Shown: positions 10,477-21,664 of the stretch, in pieces
How positions within the stretch are numbered: the first letter of the stretch is position 1
Layout of the letters: every line of letters begins with the position of its first letter
Assembly (NCBI GenBank): GCA_016800925.1
Contig: JABCPU010000057.1
Coordinates: 1 to 64,000, forward strand
From: Suillus spraguei
Lineage: Eukaryota > Basidiomycota > Agaricomycetes > Boletales > Suillaceae
Length of the DNA stretch: 64,000 nucleotides
Direction: 5' to 3'
Program-made: the position numbers and the translations under genes
The notes under the pieces: model-generated
The model's input: only the letters and a program-made list of their open reading frames with translations
Database searches by the model: none
What the model was told of the DNA's origin: nothing

Positions 10477-12904
10477 ATGAACACACAGCTCCCTCACAGC
10501 AAAATGGTGCTTGAACCCCAACTCACTTGCGGCCAAGCGTCGTTCAAGCCTGACTCCCAGTTACAAAAACAGCCATCACTCACTGCGATACCCGTACGCA
10601 CGACCACAGTGACCAAGCAAACCACTCTCGAATATACCGTCACACAACGCATTACAGAGCTCTCGGAAACGCATCATGATTCCATTTCTGCAGCTGTTTT
10701 GTCCAACAAGCAGCATATGGTCACTAGTCTGGACAAGACACTTTATCTGTCGCATTTGACGACGAGGAAAGTATTGAAACATCTGGTAGGGCATCCAGGT
10801 GATGTGTCCGGATTGGCGGTATCACGGGACGAGAACTTTATAGCGAGTTGTGATACCACTGGAGGGATCATTCTCTGGAACGGAGAAAATGGAGTTTGTC
10901 TCCTTAATCATGTTCCTGGAGGGGGAAAGTTGGTTGAAATTGCGCACGTGACTCACCAAAATGGCCATGCCAAGTCCATTGCCCACGCGCATGAATCTGT
11001 CGCTCTTCACCTCATTGCAGCCTACGATTCCAGTGACGTCAAGAGTCATCCTATATCGCTCGACTTTTCTGCAGATGGAAAAATTTTGGCCGCTGCGGGT
11101 GGCCGTATGGTGAAGTTTTGGTCCACAGCCACATGGAAGGGAATAGATGTAATTATCGCTCTTGACGCAGTTGTACACTGCATTCGGTATTCGCACTCAG
11201 GCAATCGTCTTGCCATCGCTACGAAGGACCACATCCATATCTATGATGCAGTAAGTCACCAGCGTGTCAAAACGCTCAAGGGCAACTCGGGTGGCAGCTT
11301 CACACTCACATGGACGCACGATGGAACATACCTTCTCTCAGGAGGTGGTAGATACGATCCTACCATTCGGGTATGGGATGTATCGAAGGGAGATGAGATT
11401 GAAGCCTTCCATGGTCACATTAACAAGATCAACGCGATTTCTGTCAATGATTCCAATACCATGATCACTTCTGCATCTTGCGATGGCAGTTTCCGCCTCT
11501 GGCCGTTCCCCAAATCCAAGATACTTGATGTCTCTGCCGGGGCGTTTTTTGCTTCATTCTTCAGCGGAGGCAGTGAACAGAAGGTATCACAGTGGATAGT
11601 GCCCACGGGATTGGTGTCGGTATGTTCTCGTTAATTCCTCATGATTTTGTGATCTCATGTTGCGAATTTTAGACGAAGACCGAAGTGAAAGTCATTGAAA
11701 AGCAAAAGGTATGCTCTTATTGTTGACTTCCATAACGCAATTCGAACATCCCACAGAAATACACCTTCACCGCCGAAATGGAGGTGACCGTCCGCACTGC
11801 GCTATATACAAAGGGCGGGGACTTGACCGGAGCTTTGGAGATACTTACAAAACAAATCAGGGAAAATACCAGAAGCTACACCTGCTTTGGGTATCGTTCA
11901 ATTGTTTATGCACGCACATGCCAATGGGCGTTGGCACTTAAAGATGCAATTGAGGTGAGTCGTGACGACTAATACCGAACCTTTTCAACATATACTAACT
12001 TGGATCGTGATACAGTCCATCGAGATTCACAAGTGGTCGATAGGCTATGTGTTCAAGGGAATTGCCCACTACGGAATGGGTCAGATTCACGAAGGGGGTA
12101 TTGCATTTGATCTCGCGTTGAGTCTCGCGGCTAGAGATTCAGTCAGCTACCTTCTTCTATTTTTGATCAAGGTGGGTTACATTTTTTTTTCTTATATGCT
12201 CCGTGCTTCACTACGATTTCCAGGCTATCGCCATCTTCAATACAAATGCACACGAAGAAGCAATCAAGTGTATTGATGTCGTGGCCGAGGTTTCTTCCGA
12301 TACCGATCTTGTCATGTGTAAAGTCGTACAAGTAAGTATCAATTCTTGTTCTTATTCTGAATATGATACTGATTGTTCTGTGCTTCGTGCATCAGATATA
12401 CTTCTATGCCGAAATGGCGCTCGCTGCCTCGAAGGCCAATATCCGCGAGAAAGCCATCAAGTACATCAATACCGCTATCAGAATCGTCGATGACATTGCT
12501 CATTACCATTCCCTTAAGAAAATGGATTTCTCCATGTACACGGAATTCGTGGTGGTACGTTGATGCGATACACAACTGAACATGATTTTTTTCTCAACCG
12601 CATTTTGCGTTTTTTTTTTTTTGCAGATGTTCGGGTGGGACCTCGAGTCACTGTGGTTGACCGTAAGGAAGTACAAATGTCTTATACTCGTCCGGACGTG
12701 TAATGTCGAATCACTCGAGTACTACCGATCACTGATGCAAGAATGTGACGAGGCTCAGAAGAACAGCTTACGTCTTTGGTTCGCTGGTGAGTCTTTCCAG
12801 TCATGTCGACCATGCTGCGGTACTCAATTATCTTTCACTTAGAATTCAAGGGTGTGGGGTGTATGTCTTCGTCGTCGCAGTCAGTCGTGGTGGTGAAAAA
12901 TTGA
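10477..12904 (+). CDS. WD40-TPR protein, intact copy
   Basis: Eight exons join in one frame for about 673 residues: 10477-11619, 11673-11708, 11757-11954, 12016-12171, 12224-12331, 12396-12554, 12627-12786 and 12843-12904. Exon 1 encodes WD40 blades, including HLVGHPGDVSGLAVSRDENF, SLDFSADGKILAAAGGRMVKFW, CIRYSHSGNRLAIATKDHIHIYD and WTHDGTYLLSGGGRYDPTIRVWD. Downstream exons encode paired helices with TPR-like spacing (TALYTKGGDLTGALEILTKQ; AIFNTNAHEEAIKCIDVVAE). The tail is Ser- and Val-rich. WD40 propellers and TPRs are scaffolds for protein complexes; no partner can be named. No signal peptide or membrane segment is visible. A broken inverted copy lies 2.1 kb upstream. Confidence 0.8.
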
Positions 12905-12965
12905 AAACACGGAGGTCTTTTATGCGGTTACCTGGATATCTATATATACTTGCATACTGGCTTGT

Positions 12966-13759
12966 AACGTGAACGCAGATCAAAGAATTTTCAATGCTTA
13001 TACATATCGAGTCCCTCCACCCTTCAAGGCTCAACTTTGTCAAGACTGTCATCCGCTTAACTGTTACGCCAAAAGGCAGTGATACTGAAAGCTTGTGTTC
13101 CAGTATCGCGGACCGTATTTAATACAAGGACTCCATTTTGGTCGGCCCTTTGAGGATACATAATTTCAAAAATGCCGTGTACAATCGACGGTGAGCATAA
13201 GGGTCCATCAAAGAAGACAGAAACATAGATGTTCTGAACACGTATTTACATGCAGTTAAAAGTGCTAGTGATGATCGGCAGTTCAGACCAACATGCTAAG
13301 TTGACTTTAGAGCTAGATCTAGAACGTATGTAACTCTTGAGGTTTATCTGTTTTGCGTGACCTCTTCCGACACGTCATGTGACCTGCCTCCAGCAACCGC
13401 GATGATTCATTTTCCAAGTTTCTGTATGAGACAAAATGCAATAAATAGGACGGTATGATACAGTGGCAATGAATGCGAGGATGGAGGAATTAAGCTAACA
13501 TCATGTAAAGTGTGAGTGTAATCTGGTACAAACATGATAACCACTCGCAAGTTTCGACTCTCCAGACATCGAGAACGAAAAGAGTTTTCCCATGTTGCTG
13601 GGTTCCATGTTCGAGACAAATTCACCTTTTCCATTCTGCAAGCCGGAGGAACAATAACCACTGTTTTGCTCGAGAATGGTGGTAAGTCACAGGGGTCTAT
13701 AATCATGAAACTGGAGGGGAACAAGTAATGGATGCACCCAGAATAGTATTGTACGGCTC
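12966..13759. other. Mostly intergenic; weak coding-like segment near 13500-13730
   Basis: No gene is assignable. Between about 13510 and 13690 one frame on each strand looks protein-like. The plus strand gives SHVAGFHVRDKFTFSILQAG and TTVLLENGG before a GTAAG; the minus strand gives NGKGEFVSNMEPSNMGKLFS. One of these may be an exon of an unmodelled gene. The rest holds nothing recognised. Confidence 0.3.
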
Positions 13760-14021
13760 TATTGGATTTTGAGGGAAAAGGTAGGCACAACAGGGTGCAT
13801 ATTTCGTACTAGATGTTCAGTACAAATGAGAAACTTGACTTTTGACGAAACGTGGGCAGACCTGACAACTTGAACGGGATCTGGTTGGTTGACATCAAGG
13901 GTTGAGTGGGGTCACCGGTCATGGTTATGTTATTGACAGCGACGTAGTTAGTCTCTTTGGATTTCGCCACAACAATCAGGTCTTTAATAGTGAAGATATA
14001 ATCGTTGTGCCAACGTGCATA
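13760..14021 (-). CDS. Unknown protein, last two exons
   Basis: An exon (14021-13862) reads YARWHNDYIFTIKDLIVVAK, then SKETNYVAVNNITMTGDPTQ and NQIPFKLS. A 53-bp GT-AG intron and a final exon (13808-13760) reading VRNMHPVVPTFSLKIQ and a TAG stop follow. The frame is kept across the junction and the composition is that of a soluble beta-rich protein. The upstream exons were not found; ag directly before 14021 on the minus strand suggests an intron there. The family is not recognised. It is divergent from the NEDD8-like gene starting 144 bp away. Confidence 0.45.
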
Positions 14022-14164
14022 CTATCAAAAGCCTTTTTTAAATGCCGGCGGCAAGTCGCGTGACATGACATGCAAGGTTTGCGGAGATTGAATCTCAATA
14101 CGACCTTGCTAATCACATACTATCGAGTAAAGCGGGCGTAGATACACGGCGTGCATCTTCGACC

Positions 14165-14633
14165 ATGCTCATTAAAGTCAAGGTGGGTATTAAATATAAT
14201 TCGAAACAGATGTTTTGCTACACTGATAGTTGTTAGACGCTCACTGGAAGGAGGTGCCCAATCCAATTATCGTGATCTGTTCATGACTAACCATCATGTA
14301 CGGACAGATTGAGTTGGATATTGATCTTGAAGACAAGGTATCTAGCCTACAACCAAGCGTATTCGTTTCTGTCAAGCTCACGGGCCATGGGGACACAGAT
14401 CACTCGTATTAAAGAGAAGGTTGAAGAGCAGTCCGGTGTGCCACCACCGCAACAGAGATTGATCTTCGGTGGGAGACAGATGTGTGTGGTCCCCCTCGTT
14501 TCCATCATATCACGCTAACTTACCGTATAATTTTTGGCCATGATACAGGCCGGATGAAAAGACCGCTAAGGAATTCAACATCTCCGCAGGATCAGTTCTC
14601 CATCTTGTTCTTGCTCTACGCGGCGGCTCTTGA
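14165..14633 (+). CDS. nedd8: NEDD8/RUB1-like ubiquitin-like modifier with one-base lesion
   Basis: Exons 14165-14182, 14237-14253, 14308-14337, 14399-14481 and 14549-14633 encode MLIKVK, TLTG.., [30 protein letters not shown] and, after [20 protein letters not shown], the end [18 protein letters not shown], the LRGG end with one extra residue and the [11 protein letters not shown] core are hallmarks of NEDD8, which is conjugated to cullins after trimming to RGG. Exon 2 has 17 bases where 18 are expected: GGAAGGAG against a likely ancestral GGAAAGGAG coding GKE. The downstream frame is therefore broken. An alternative acceptor 7 bases upstream (GATAG, ending 14229) would restore the frame but replace TLTG with LLDAHW. 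Either the gene is damaged, it uses this acceptor, or the base is a sequence error. Confidence 0.75.
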
Positions 14634-14807
14634 AATCACAGACGGTTGTTGCACATATCGAAATCGTGTTATAGCAAGGAAGAAACTCAATTGCAATGTG
14701 TACTTTGTGCGTTATTAGACATCACTAATATCTAATCTTCACGTCTTGTGTCGCACTCATCTTGCATCGCCAATCCTCAAGGATGGGTAACGGTAGATAT
14801 CTCCTTT

Positions 14808-14953
14808 CTACTCAAATAGTTGTTCATTTTCAGGTGTTCCAACGTACTCTGGTGGATCTTCTCCATCGATGTCTGCGTCTGGCTTGGCAACAACTACCTG
14901 AGTGCGATGCTCCGATGCTCCGGCGGCAGGTTCATATCTAGTGCTCCATTCGT
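14808..14953 (-). CDS. Unknown protein, C-terminal exon
   Basis: An exon preceded by an AG acceptor on the minus strand reads EWSTRYEPAAGASEHRTQVV, then AKPDADIDGEDPPEYVGTPE, ending NEQLFE and TAG. The acidic, Pro-containing tail resembles the cytoplasmic C-termini of fungal membrane proteins, but the family is not recognised. The upstream exons could not be joined with confidence. Confidence 0.4.
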
Positions 14954-16597
14954 CTAATTGCCAACTCTTCACTTATCTGGTCGAGTAAGGGCATATTCAT
15001 AAAGAGATCAGTAGATGTTATCCATTACACAGAACCGGATGGCATTTGAAACATGTTCGACACCACACTTGGAGAAAGGTTGAACTTCGCCACTTGTACT
15101 TGGTAGTATCAAGTACTCACGAAGCGTGGAGAAGAACCAAACCATGACGATAGATCTTGCTGTAAATCACAAGTGCGCCACTGATATCATAGGACAGAAT
15201 ACACACGAAACATGCATTTCTGTATGGTCATATTCACTATGACCATCAACTGGAACCTGGCACACTTCAAGTATTCTTGATGTTGAATGACACGGAGCGC
15301 AGGAAGCAGAAGAGAAAAACTTTTTTTTACCTGTCTACTTCCTATCATTAATTGGAAGGACATCGCAGCTGCTAGGTTGGACGTCAACTGTTCATCTGAT
15401 CCCCCGATTTTTTTGCCAGTAACTGTAAGGCTGGGTATGCGTTCGAAGGGGAAAGTGAACAGAATGAGAGAGAAATGGGATGGGATTCAACGTATCGGAT
15501 TTTCTGGCTTTTTTTCTCCGCTCGTGAATAGGAACAGTACATGAGCTACTTGTACTGTGAAACGGTAAGGGACCTCGGGTATGGATAGATTGAACGATTA
15601 TGTGAAAACAGAGGCACAAGGAAGTGGCGTTGCAACTGACAAGGTAAAGTAGAATGGAGAGAAAAAGGGGTACGAAAATTGATTGAGTGACGGTATGAAT
15701 GACAGGAGTTGCATAGCATGTAGCATGTGGTCTCGAACGTTCTTGGTTTGAAGCCATGATCCGGGCGTAGAGGATATGCGATCCTTACATAACACTGGCG
15801 CGGAAGGCTAGATGAGTCTTCCCCGGTCATACATACGACTATGATTGTTTATTTATCTACCACAGACGGTCAATGTGCTTATTTTTTTCACAAAACTGGC
15901 TCACCACCAGGATACTCGAGGGCGCCTCAGATCCTTGTATAAGCATTAACAAGAGATTTCTCTCATAGCTAAGTCTAGTTTAACGTTTACGCACACATAG
16001 TTGAGACTGTGGAGGAGTTGACTCTCTTTGTGCGCGACAGCCGTGAAAGTTTCCGGTAGAGTTTGAAGGTGCTCGAGCACGTGCATAAGGAAGGTGTTCG
16101 CATCACTAAGACAAGCAATAGGAACCTTCCGAGTTTGACGGATGGAAAAAGTAGCTGACGAAATGGGTTTCTCCCATGTGACCAGCGGTTCTCTTGTCCA
16201 TGGTAGCTACAAGGTCAGCCATTTAGTATCTTTCCTTTTGGACGATCCTTCTCACACATGGTTGCTAGGATAGAGAATACGTTGACAAGAGAGGCCACAG
16301 AGAACAGAGTGAAGAATCTTGTTACACAAGAAACGTCTACGTAGCCTAGTACAAGCCAGACAACATGATCGTGTCTACTATATTGTCGTACTATTCCTGA
16401 TCTAATCCACAAGTGGATCCCGTCGACTGTCATTTCCTGACTGATGTGATCCGACCATTGCCAGTATACCCTACCGGCACCTAAGAATTATCCAGCATAT
16501 TTGAACTGTAAGCTATAAGAATGATATCCGATTAAGAGGAACTACTTACTGGATGAGCCCAGGATAATCCTACTGCCTCCTTTCTCAATTTGAAACT
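14954..16597. other. Unresolved region, possibly upstream exons on the minus strand
   Basis: Minus-strand segments look coding: RVIQHQEYLKCARFQLMVIV (near 15240-15300) and NTFLMHVLEHLQTLPETFTA with VAHKESQLLHSLNYVCVNVK (near 15975-16110). A hydrophobic stretch lies near 16260-16380. They may be exons of the gene ending at 14808, but no continuous frame could be built. Long open frames near 15392-15830 look like noise in a C/T-rich stretch. Confidence 0.3.
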
Positions 16598-18286
16598 TCA
16601 TACGCAGGACTCAATCTTAGGTTGCTCGAATTTCGGTGGCGAAGTCCAACAGACACAATCCTCGAACGTCGTACTGACATGTACGCAGTTTTCGTTGGCA
16701 TGCGTGTCCCAGATGCTGATGATAAGACGTGGCACTATGATCAGTGGCGCGGTATCCTTGAACAATAGTACGAGATTCAGCACCACCGTCTGTACATGCC
16801 TGCATTAAAGCGGATCTCTCTGGAGTCAGGAAATCATACCGAAAGGTGGGCCCACAATATCGCCATGAATATTTGACTTGCCAGATTCCTAGCGTAATTT
16901 GATAAATACTTTCAGAGAACATTAAAAATGAAGGGGAACTTACAGGACAAAGTATATGACATGATATCGGACGATTATTACTATGTAGGTGTTAGGCTTC
17001 ATTTTAAGTTCCTTCCGTTCTTTCAGATGCTTCCTGAGGATGGTAATGGCTAGGACAACCAATAAAATATCAAAACATATTACGGGGATGGAAGCATATA
17101 TCGCAGGCATGGGCCCGATGTGATAGAAAGTTGTGCAATACTTGACAATTGGAGTTATTATCTCTTGCACTATGCAATCAGGCATCAGCTTGAAAAGAAC
17201 ACAATCAAGATAGGAAGTCACCTGAAATTGCTGACGGTCGACTCCATAAAAGTGCATCCACACATATATAGAGCGCAACGATAGGTAGGAACAACCCCAG
17301 TAGAACATAAAGTATGAGTTTGGATTTGTTGTATAGGACGTAAAGACGCCAAATAAGAATGACTGCAAATGCAAAATCGGTAAGCGCCAAGTGCGAGAAT
17401 GTATGGATATGGCTTACCTTCCGCCAAGCAAAAATATACAGAAAACCCCCATTTCATGAACAGAAACATACCATAACCTATTTCAATTTCACGATAAATT
17501 AAAGTCACTATGTAGTTTCAGTTGAATGCGACACACTCACAACTAGTAAACAAGAGGTCAGCTGAGCAGGTCAGGCCTGGCTGTAAAACAAAATTTTGAC
17601 GCACGGCTGAATCTGGGTCAACCTAGAACTCTCCCAAGACAGAATCAATACACTCACTGCTTCAGGTATGTAAAATAGACCTCCCCCTAGTGCTAGTCAG
17701 TTAATGGTGGCTCAGTTGGTATCATGTCGCGTACAGATGGCACAAATCCTACTAGGAAGTCAGCATCAACGTACAATTTATCATCTAAAGGATACAGCCA
17801 GTGCACCGCGACGTACATTACAGTGACAATACCAAAATATCGAACCTGACATAGTAACAAAAATGTGAAATCGTGAAGCACTTTTACAGGGTGGAGCTCA
17901 CGACAAGGTATAGATATGTCATCGCCGACCACTGTCTTCCCTGCATAGTAACCAGTCAGTTTCGGATCTTCATATATAGCACTGGGGCTGAGCACTAACC
18001 CAAACAAATGTGACCTGAAATAATATAATCAGAAGTACTCGACGATAACAAAACGATCTGTTACCTCTTTCTCGAATTGAAGTACTAAACAATGTTGCGC
18101 TCAGCCGCACTGCAAGATTCATGAAAGCTACTGACTGTACTCGTAGAATATCAGGGTAATGATTACAACTGGAAAACGACGAAATTCAGCATGAGAATAA
18201 TTCATTTCCAATAATGCTCAACGAACCTGATATGTTGTTATTCCATTCAAGAGCGTAGACTTGGCGATATTCTTCTAGTCCTGGCA
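16598..18286 (-). CDS. DUF6533-like multi-pass membrane protein
   Basis: The gene reads leftwards from an ATG at 18286 (MPGLEEYRQVYALEWNNNIS) through many short exons. Recognisable parts are VVIITLIFYEY, ALTDFAFAVILIWRLYVLYN, KLILYVLLGLFLPIVALYIC, PVICFDILLVVLAITILRKH, the conserved RYHVIYFVL position and a last exon with LFKDTAPLIIVPRLIISIWD. It ends at a stop at 16598. The order of hydrophobic segments and the RLYVLYN and PRLIISI motifs match the seven-helix, GPCR-like DUF6533 proteins expanded in Agaricomycetes, whose function is unknown. Exact exon limits in the 17500-18200 part are uncertain. No definite break was seen. Confidence 0.6.
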
Positions 18287-19080
18287 TGATGAAACCGACC
18301 GTGCAGATTCAAAGAGTGAGGGATGGGCTGTTGATCACCAACGTACATTACTTATAGAGCATATTGGAATCTCGTCAAACTTGTGCTAAGTAAGGGTTCT
18401 GGTGTCACCGAATGAAAATTAGTTATTGTACGACATCGTGCCGAGCTTGCGCCACCGCCGCGTTTTTCCATTTGATGACTGTCTTCAATACTTTGCTGCC
18501 AACGGAAAGATCCAACGGAAAGGTCGTGAGCATATCAATGATCACACGACTGACAACTTGAAGTCCACCCTGCTTTGTTAGTGGCTTCTTGGGCTAGACT
18601 CTGCCTTTTCCCTTATTAATAAGGTAGCATGGGCAGTGCTCATCTATCCCGACATGGCTAGAAAAGATTAAATAAAATCCCATCCATATAACCTTGGCAA
18701 GTAAGTGCATGATCTAAGGTCAAACTTCGAAAGAAGCGTAGGGTTTACAAGGCCTTAACGTGTTGACGTCTGTACGGCAAAGTGATATCTTGCATGGACA
18801 AAGTTACGATGTCTTCGAGGAAGACAACCGCAATAGGCCAAGTATCATATCTTACAATTATGAGTATATGAGCAACATGACTATTTGCGGAACGACCTGG
18901 CCCTCAATGTGGGAGTGGGGAGCAGGGACGACGGGAGCAGGAGGGAAAAAATAGAGCAGGGAATAGGGTTGTGCTCAGCCTATACCGGCATATGGGAGGA
19001 CTATCGCAGGTCCTGTATAGACCTGTCGTAATGATCATATCTAGCTACTAACCATGTGCCGCAGACGGCCCCTTAACAGT
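18287..19080. other. Intergenic, no gene seen
   Basis: The upstream flank of the DUF6533-like gene. No open frame here shows family resemblance. A G/A-rich stretch lies at about 18905-18960. Confidence 0.4.
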
Positions 19081-20060
19081 GTCCGAACGACCAAGCCAAG
19101 GTACGGACCTGTAGAAAAGCACTCTGCGAGCTGTTTAAAACGCGGCGCTGCCCCTGCAAGAATATCTTTGTGTTTCGTATAAAGACCCCAGTAGGTGATG
19201 ACACGTGACTTCGATTCTAGACCCTACCAAAAGGGTATTTTCTGGGAGAACGTCAACGACGTGTGAACAAGCAGGTAACTAGGCCAAGGTGCGAACCTAG
19301 AGAGTGAAGCTTGAAAGAGCAACTCTGCGATCTGCTCAAAACGCAGCGACACCACCTGTGAGGATCTCTTGAACGGACGAAAAAATATCACAGGTGATAA
19401 CGCTGCAACTCCAATGAACACGCGATATCAAGGAGTACCGTGGGTAGCAGCAGGTATTGGGGGTATGGCGAATGTCTACAACGAGTACATTTTTTGAGGG
19501 TGCCTTTCTCGTGCACAGGGAGGGGAGAGAGGGATGGAGCAGACCAGTCAAGGATACGAGTCCAGTGCGTGTATTGTGCAATACGACCAAGATTAGGCGT
19601 TAACTAGAGGACGAAGAACAATTTAACGAACTGCTCAAAACCCAGGTGCAGCTCAAAGGAGCTACCATGTCCAATATCAGGGGGACCACGTCTGCAATGA
19701 ATTCCAAGTAACGCTTACTTGGCAGCGGTGGTGTTTTTCTCCTACACCGGGAGGGGTGAAAGACATGGCGTAGAACTATCAAGGGTACGTGGTAAATACG
19801 TACATTGTGTCATCAAGGTAAGCCCAGTAAGGTATGGCGAATCCAGTGAAAAACGTATCTGCGATCTGCTCAATACGCAACAACTAATGACCTCTTCAAC
19901 TAGTTTTGTGGCAATGATTGCAGGTGAAAACGCTGCGACTCTGATGAACACCTGATATCAGACGTTACATTAAGGGATAACTATAACTAGATGCAACAAC
20001 AGATATCGGGAGCTCCGCATAAGAGAGATCAAGGGAGTGACCGTATCCATAAGTTGGAGG
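19081..20060. repeat. Diverged repeat array, unit about 200-300 bp
   Basis: A motif of the form CTGCGATCTGCTCAAAACGC recurs in altered form near 19122, 19322, 19626 and 19859. A second motif (AACGCTGCAACTCCAATGAA and AACGCTGCGACTCTGATGAA) occurs near 19399 and 19929. A third (CACAGGGAGGGGAGAG and CACCGGGAGGGGTGAA) occurs near 19514 and 19743. The units are too diverged and indel-rich for a simple period. The repeats could derive from a duplicated gene, but no clear protein is visible. Confidence 0.5.
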
Positions 20061-20706
20061 TCTGACGCGTGACGACGTACCCTTGAAGTTGTTGGAGCCT
20101 CAATGACAAGGACACGTAGTACTATTATGTAAGTATGTAATGAAGTTCCTCTTATGTAATCAAAACAGTGCACTTGGCTCAGGTCACTGGAACTTCAACA
20201 TCAAATCCTTGTTCAGGAACATACACGATCATCGGAAGTCACAATACTTACTACGCTTCAAGTTGAGGCCCTGCTCACATCAGCTATACTTGACGTACCT
20301 CATTATCTCTGTCTCTTCCTGTGCGCTAAGTCCAGAGTGGAGTGAGCCTAGCCCACTTCGCCGTTGTTGCCGCCGTACGGTTCTGCTGTGGCAGTGATGG
20401 CAATTCTGTCCTCTTCGTGCAGTGACTTGCTCTTGTTTACCAAACTTATGCAGGCTTTATGGATCTATTAGGTGCAAATGCAACTACACGAGATTGAATT
20501 CTACCGCAACAGCCCAACCTAGACTAGTCCCCGTGTACATGGATTAAGCATTTCATTACCGCTAGCGTATGCCGTGACAGTGGGTGCTATGCATGTATTG
20601 ATTGAAACTCGATATCAATTCTCCCTTGGGTATAAAGTTTCCCGACTTATCGGCAAGACAAGCAAGACCTAGAAACCTTAACCCTCACAACCAACTTCCC
20701 ATTAAC
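20061..20706. other. Upstream region of small secreted protein pseudogene
   Basis: No gene is seen. A GTATAAAG TATA-like box lies near 20629, about 78 bp before the ATG at 20707. An upstream in-frame start at 20602 would add a non-signal N-terminus and is less likely. Confidence 0.4.
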
Positions 20707-21131
20707 ATGATCTTCAAACCCATAGCTGTCTTTGCTGCAGGAATTGCTGCTACCTTGGCTCAGACAATCGAGCTAGGGTACCCTCAGAATGGGGCCAACT
20801 TATATTCCGGTCAGGAATTGGACGCTCAAGTTATTCTACCGGTTGGTAGTTGGTTTTTCTCTCATGCGTCACTCTAACAGATGCTATAGGTATCCATAGA
20901 AGGCTGCATTCAGGTTGGCATCGCCTTGGGAATCAAATCCTGCGTGGACGGCTCGTGCCCCCTGCAGATGGGTTGGGATCTGTCCTTTATGCAGGACCTT
21001 GGACACCTAATATTGACCCTCCTGGGATTGATGGCTCCTACTAGAAGTTTACCGTCACTATATCGTCTGACCTTGCAGAGGGTCTTACTATCTTTACGCT
21101 CATGCACTTGTGCCTCGTTGGGGATCTTTAG
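20707..21131 (+). pseudogene. Small secreted protein, frameshifted and stopped
   Basis: Exon 1 starts MIFKPIAVFAAGIAATLAQT, a clear signal peptide, and continues IELGYPQNGANLYSGQELDA. A 48-bp intron (20842-20889) follows. Exon 2 reads VSIEGCIQVGIALGIKSCVD and GSCP, then needs a one-base shift in a C run near 20962 to continue PADGLGSVLYAGPWTPNIDP. A TAG stop (about 21041) precedes KFTVTISSDLAEGLTIFTLM and the final stop at 21129-21131. The pattern (signal peptide, GYP.NG, C.DG.CPP, FTVTIPS-like segment) fits a common family of small extracellular proteins of mushrooms, function unknown. Two independent breaks make it a pseudogene unless the C run is miscounted. Confidence 0.75.
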
Positions 21132-21664
21132 TTCTTATCTTCATTCGTAATCTGAGGCTGTTTTTATAGGCGAATGAATTCCCGTTGCTTGAATGTCGCA
21201 ACCCGACGGTGAACATTGTATGAATGGTGGACATCGGAGAAAGGTTTTCATCATGTAAATTCATATGGACATGCTGGATCTGAACTCGTATTTCGTCTTC
21301 GTTACGAAGGTCAAGAACTTTATTGTTGATATGATTATGCATAGCGAGTACATACAATACCGAGAGATGAAATAAGAAAATCCATGCGGACTCTGGTAAA
21401 AAGTTTGAAATCACTTGTTCTGGTCGCAGCGTGCCAAATTCCAGAAAACGATCAAAACTACATGCGAATTTATTGTAATAAACATGGTACGTTACAAAAC
21501 CTTGGAAATTAGGTAGGAAATTGGTAGCGGGCTTTGTCACGCAGGTAGACTTGTGCAACTTATGTAAATATACTTTGAAACACCATAAGCATAACTTAAA
21601 TAAATACTACAGCGGATCCTTGACCAGATATCTCCTCCCTACAGAACATCCGGCAAGTATTTCC
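21132..21664. other. Region with an unassigned minus-strand open frame
   Basis: A minus-strand frame at 21100-21558 is open for 152 codons, but it overlaps the secreted-protein relic and shows no recognisable motif. Its status is unclear. Direct-repeat copy 1 begins at about 21580. Confidence 0.3.

Larger units (their letters stand above)
10370..12965. repeat. Right arm of large inverted repeat
   Basis: This is the inverted partner of 5735-8290, starting just upstream of the TATA box and ending about 60 bp after the stop codon of the WD40-TPR gene. Exons, introns and leader are all conserved, so the duplication was at the DNA level and not by retroposition. Confidence 0.85.

Noticed and set aside
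15392..15830. Overlapping minus-strand open frames of 94-121 codons
   Set aside because: Several frames are open at once in a C/T-biased stretch and none resembles a protein family. Likely chance.
21100..21558. 152-codon minus-strand open frame as a gene
   Set aside because: It overlaps the secreted-protein relic, has no motif and no sign of introns in an intron-rich genome. Left as unassigned.
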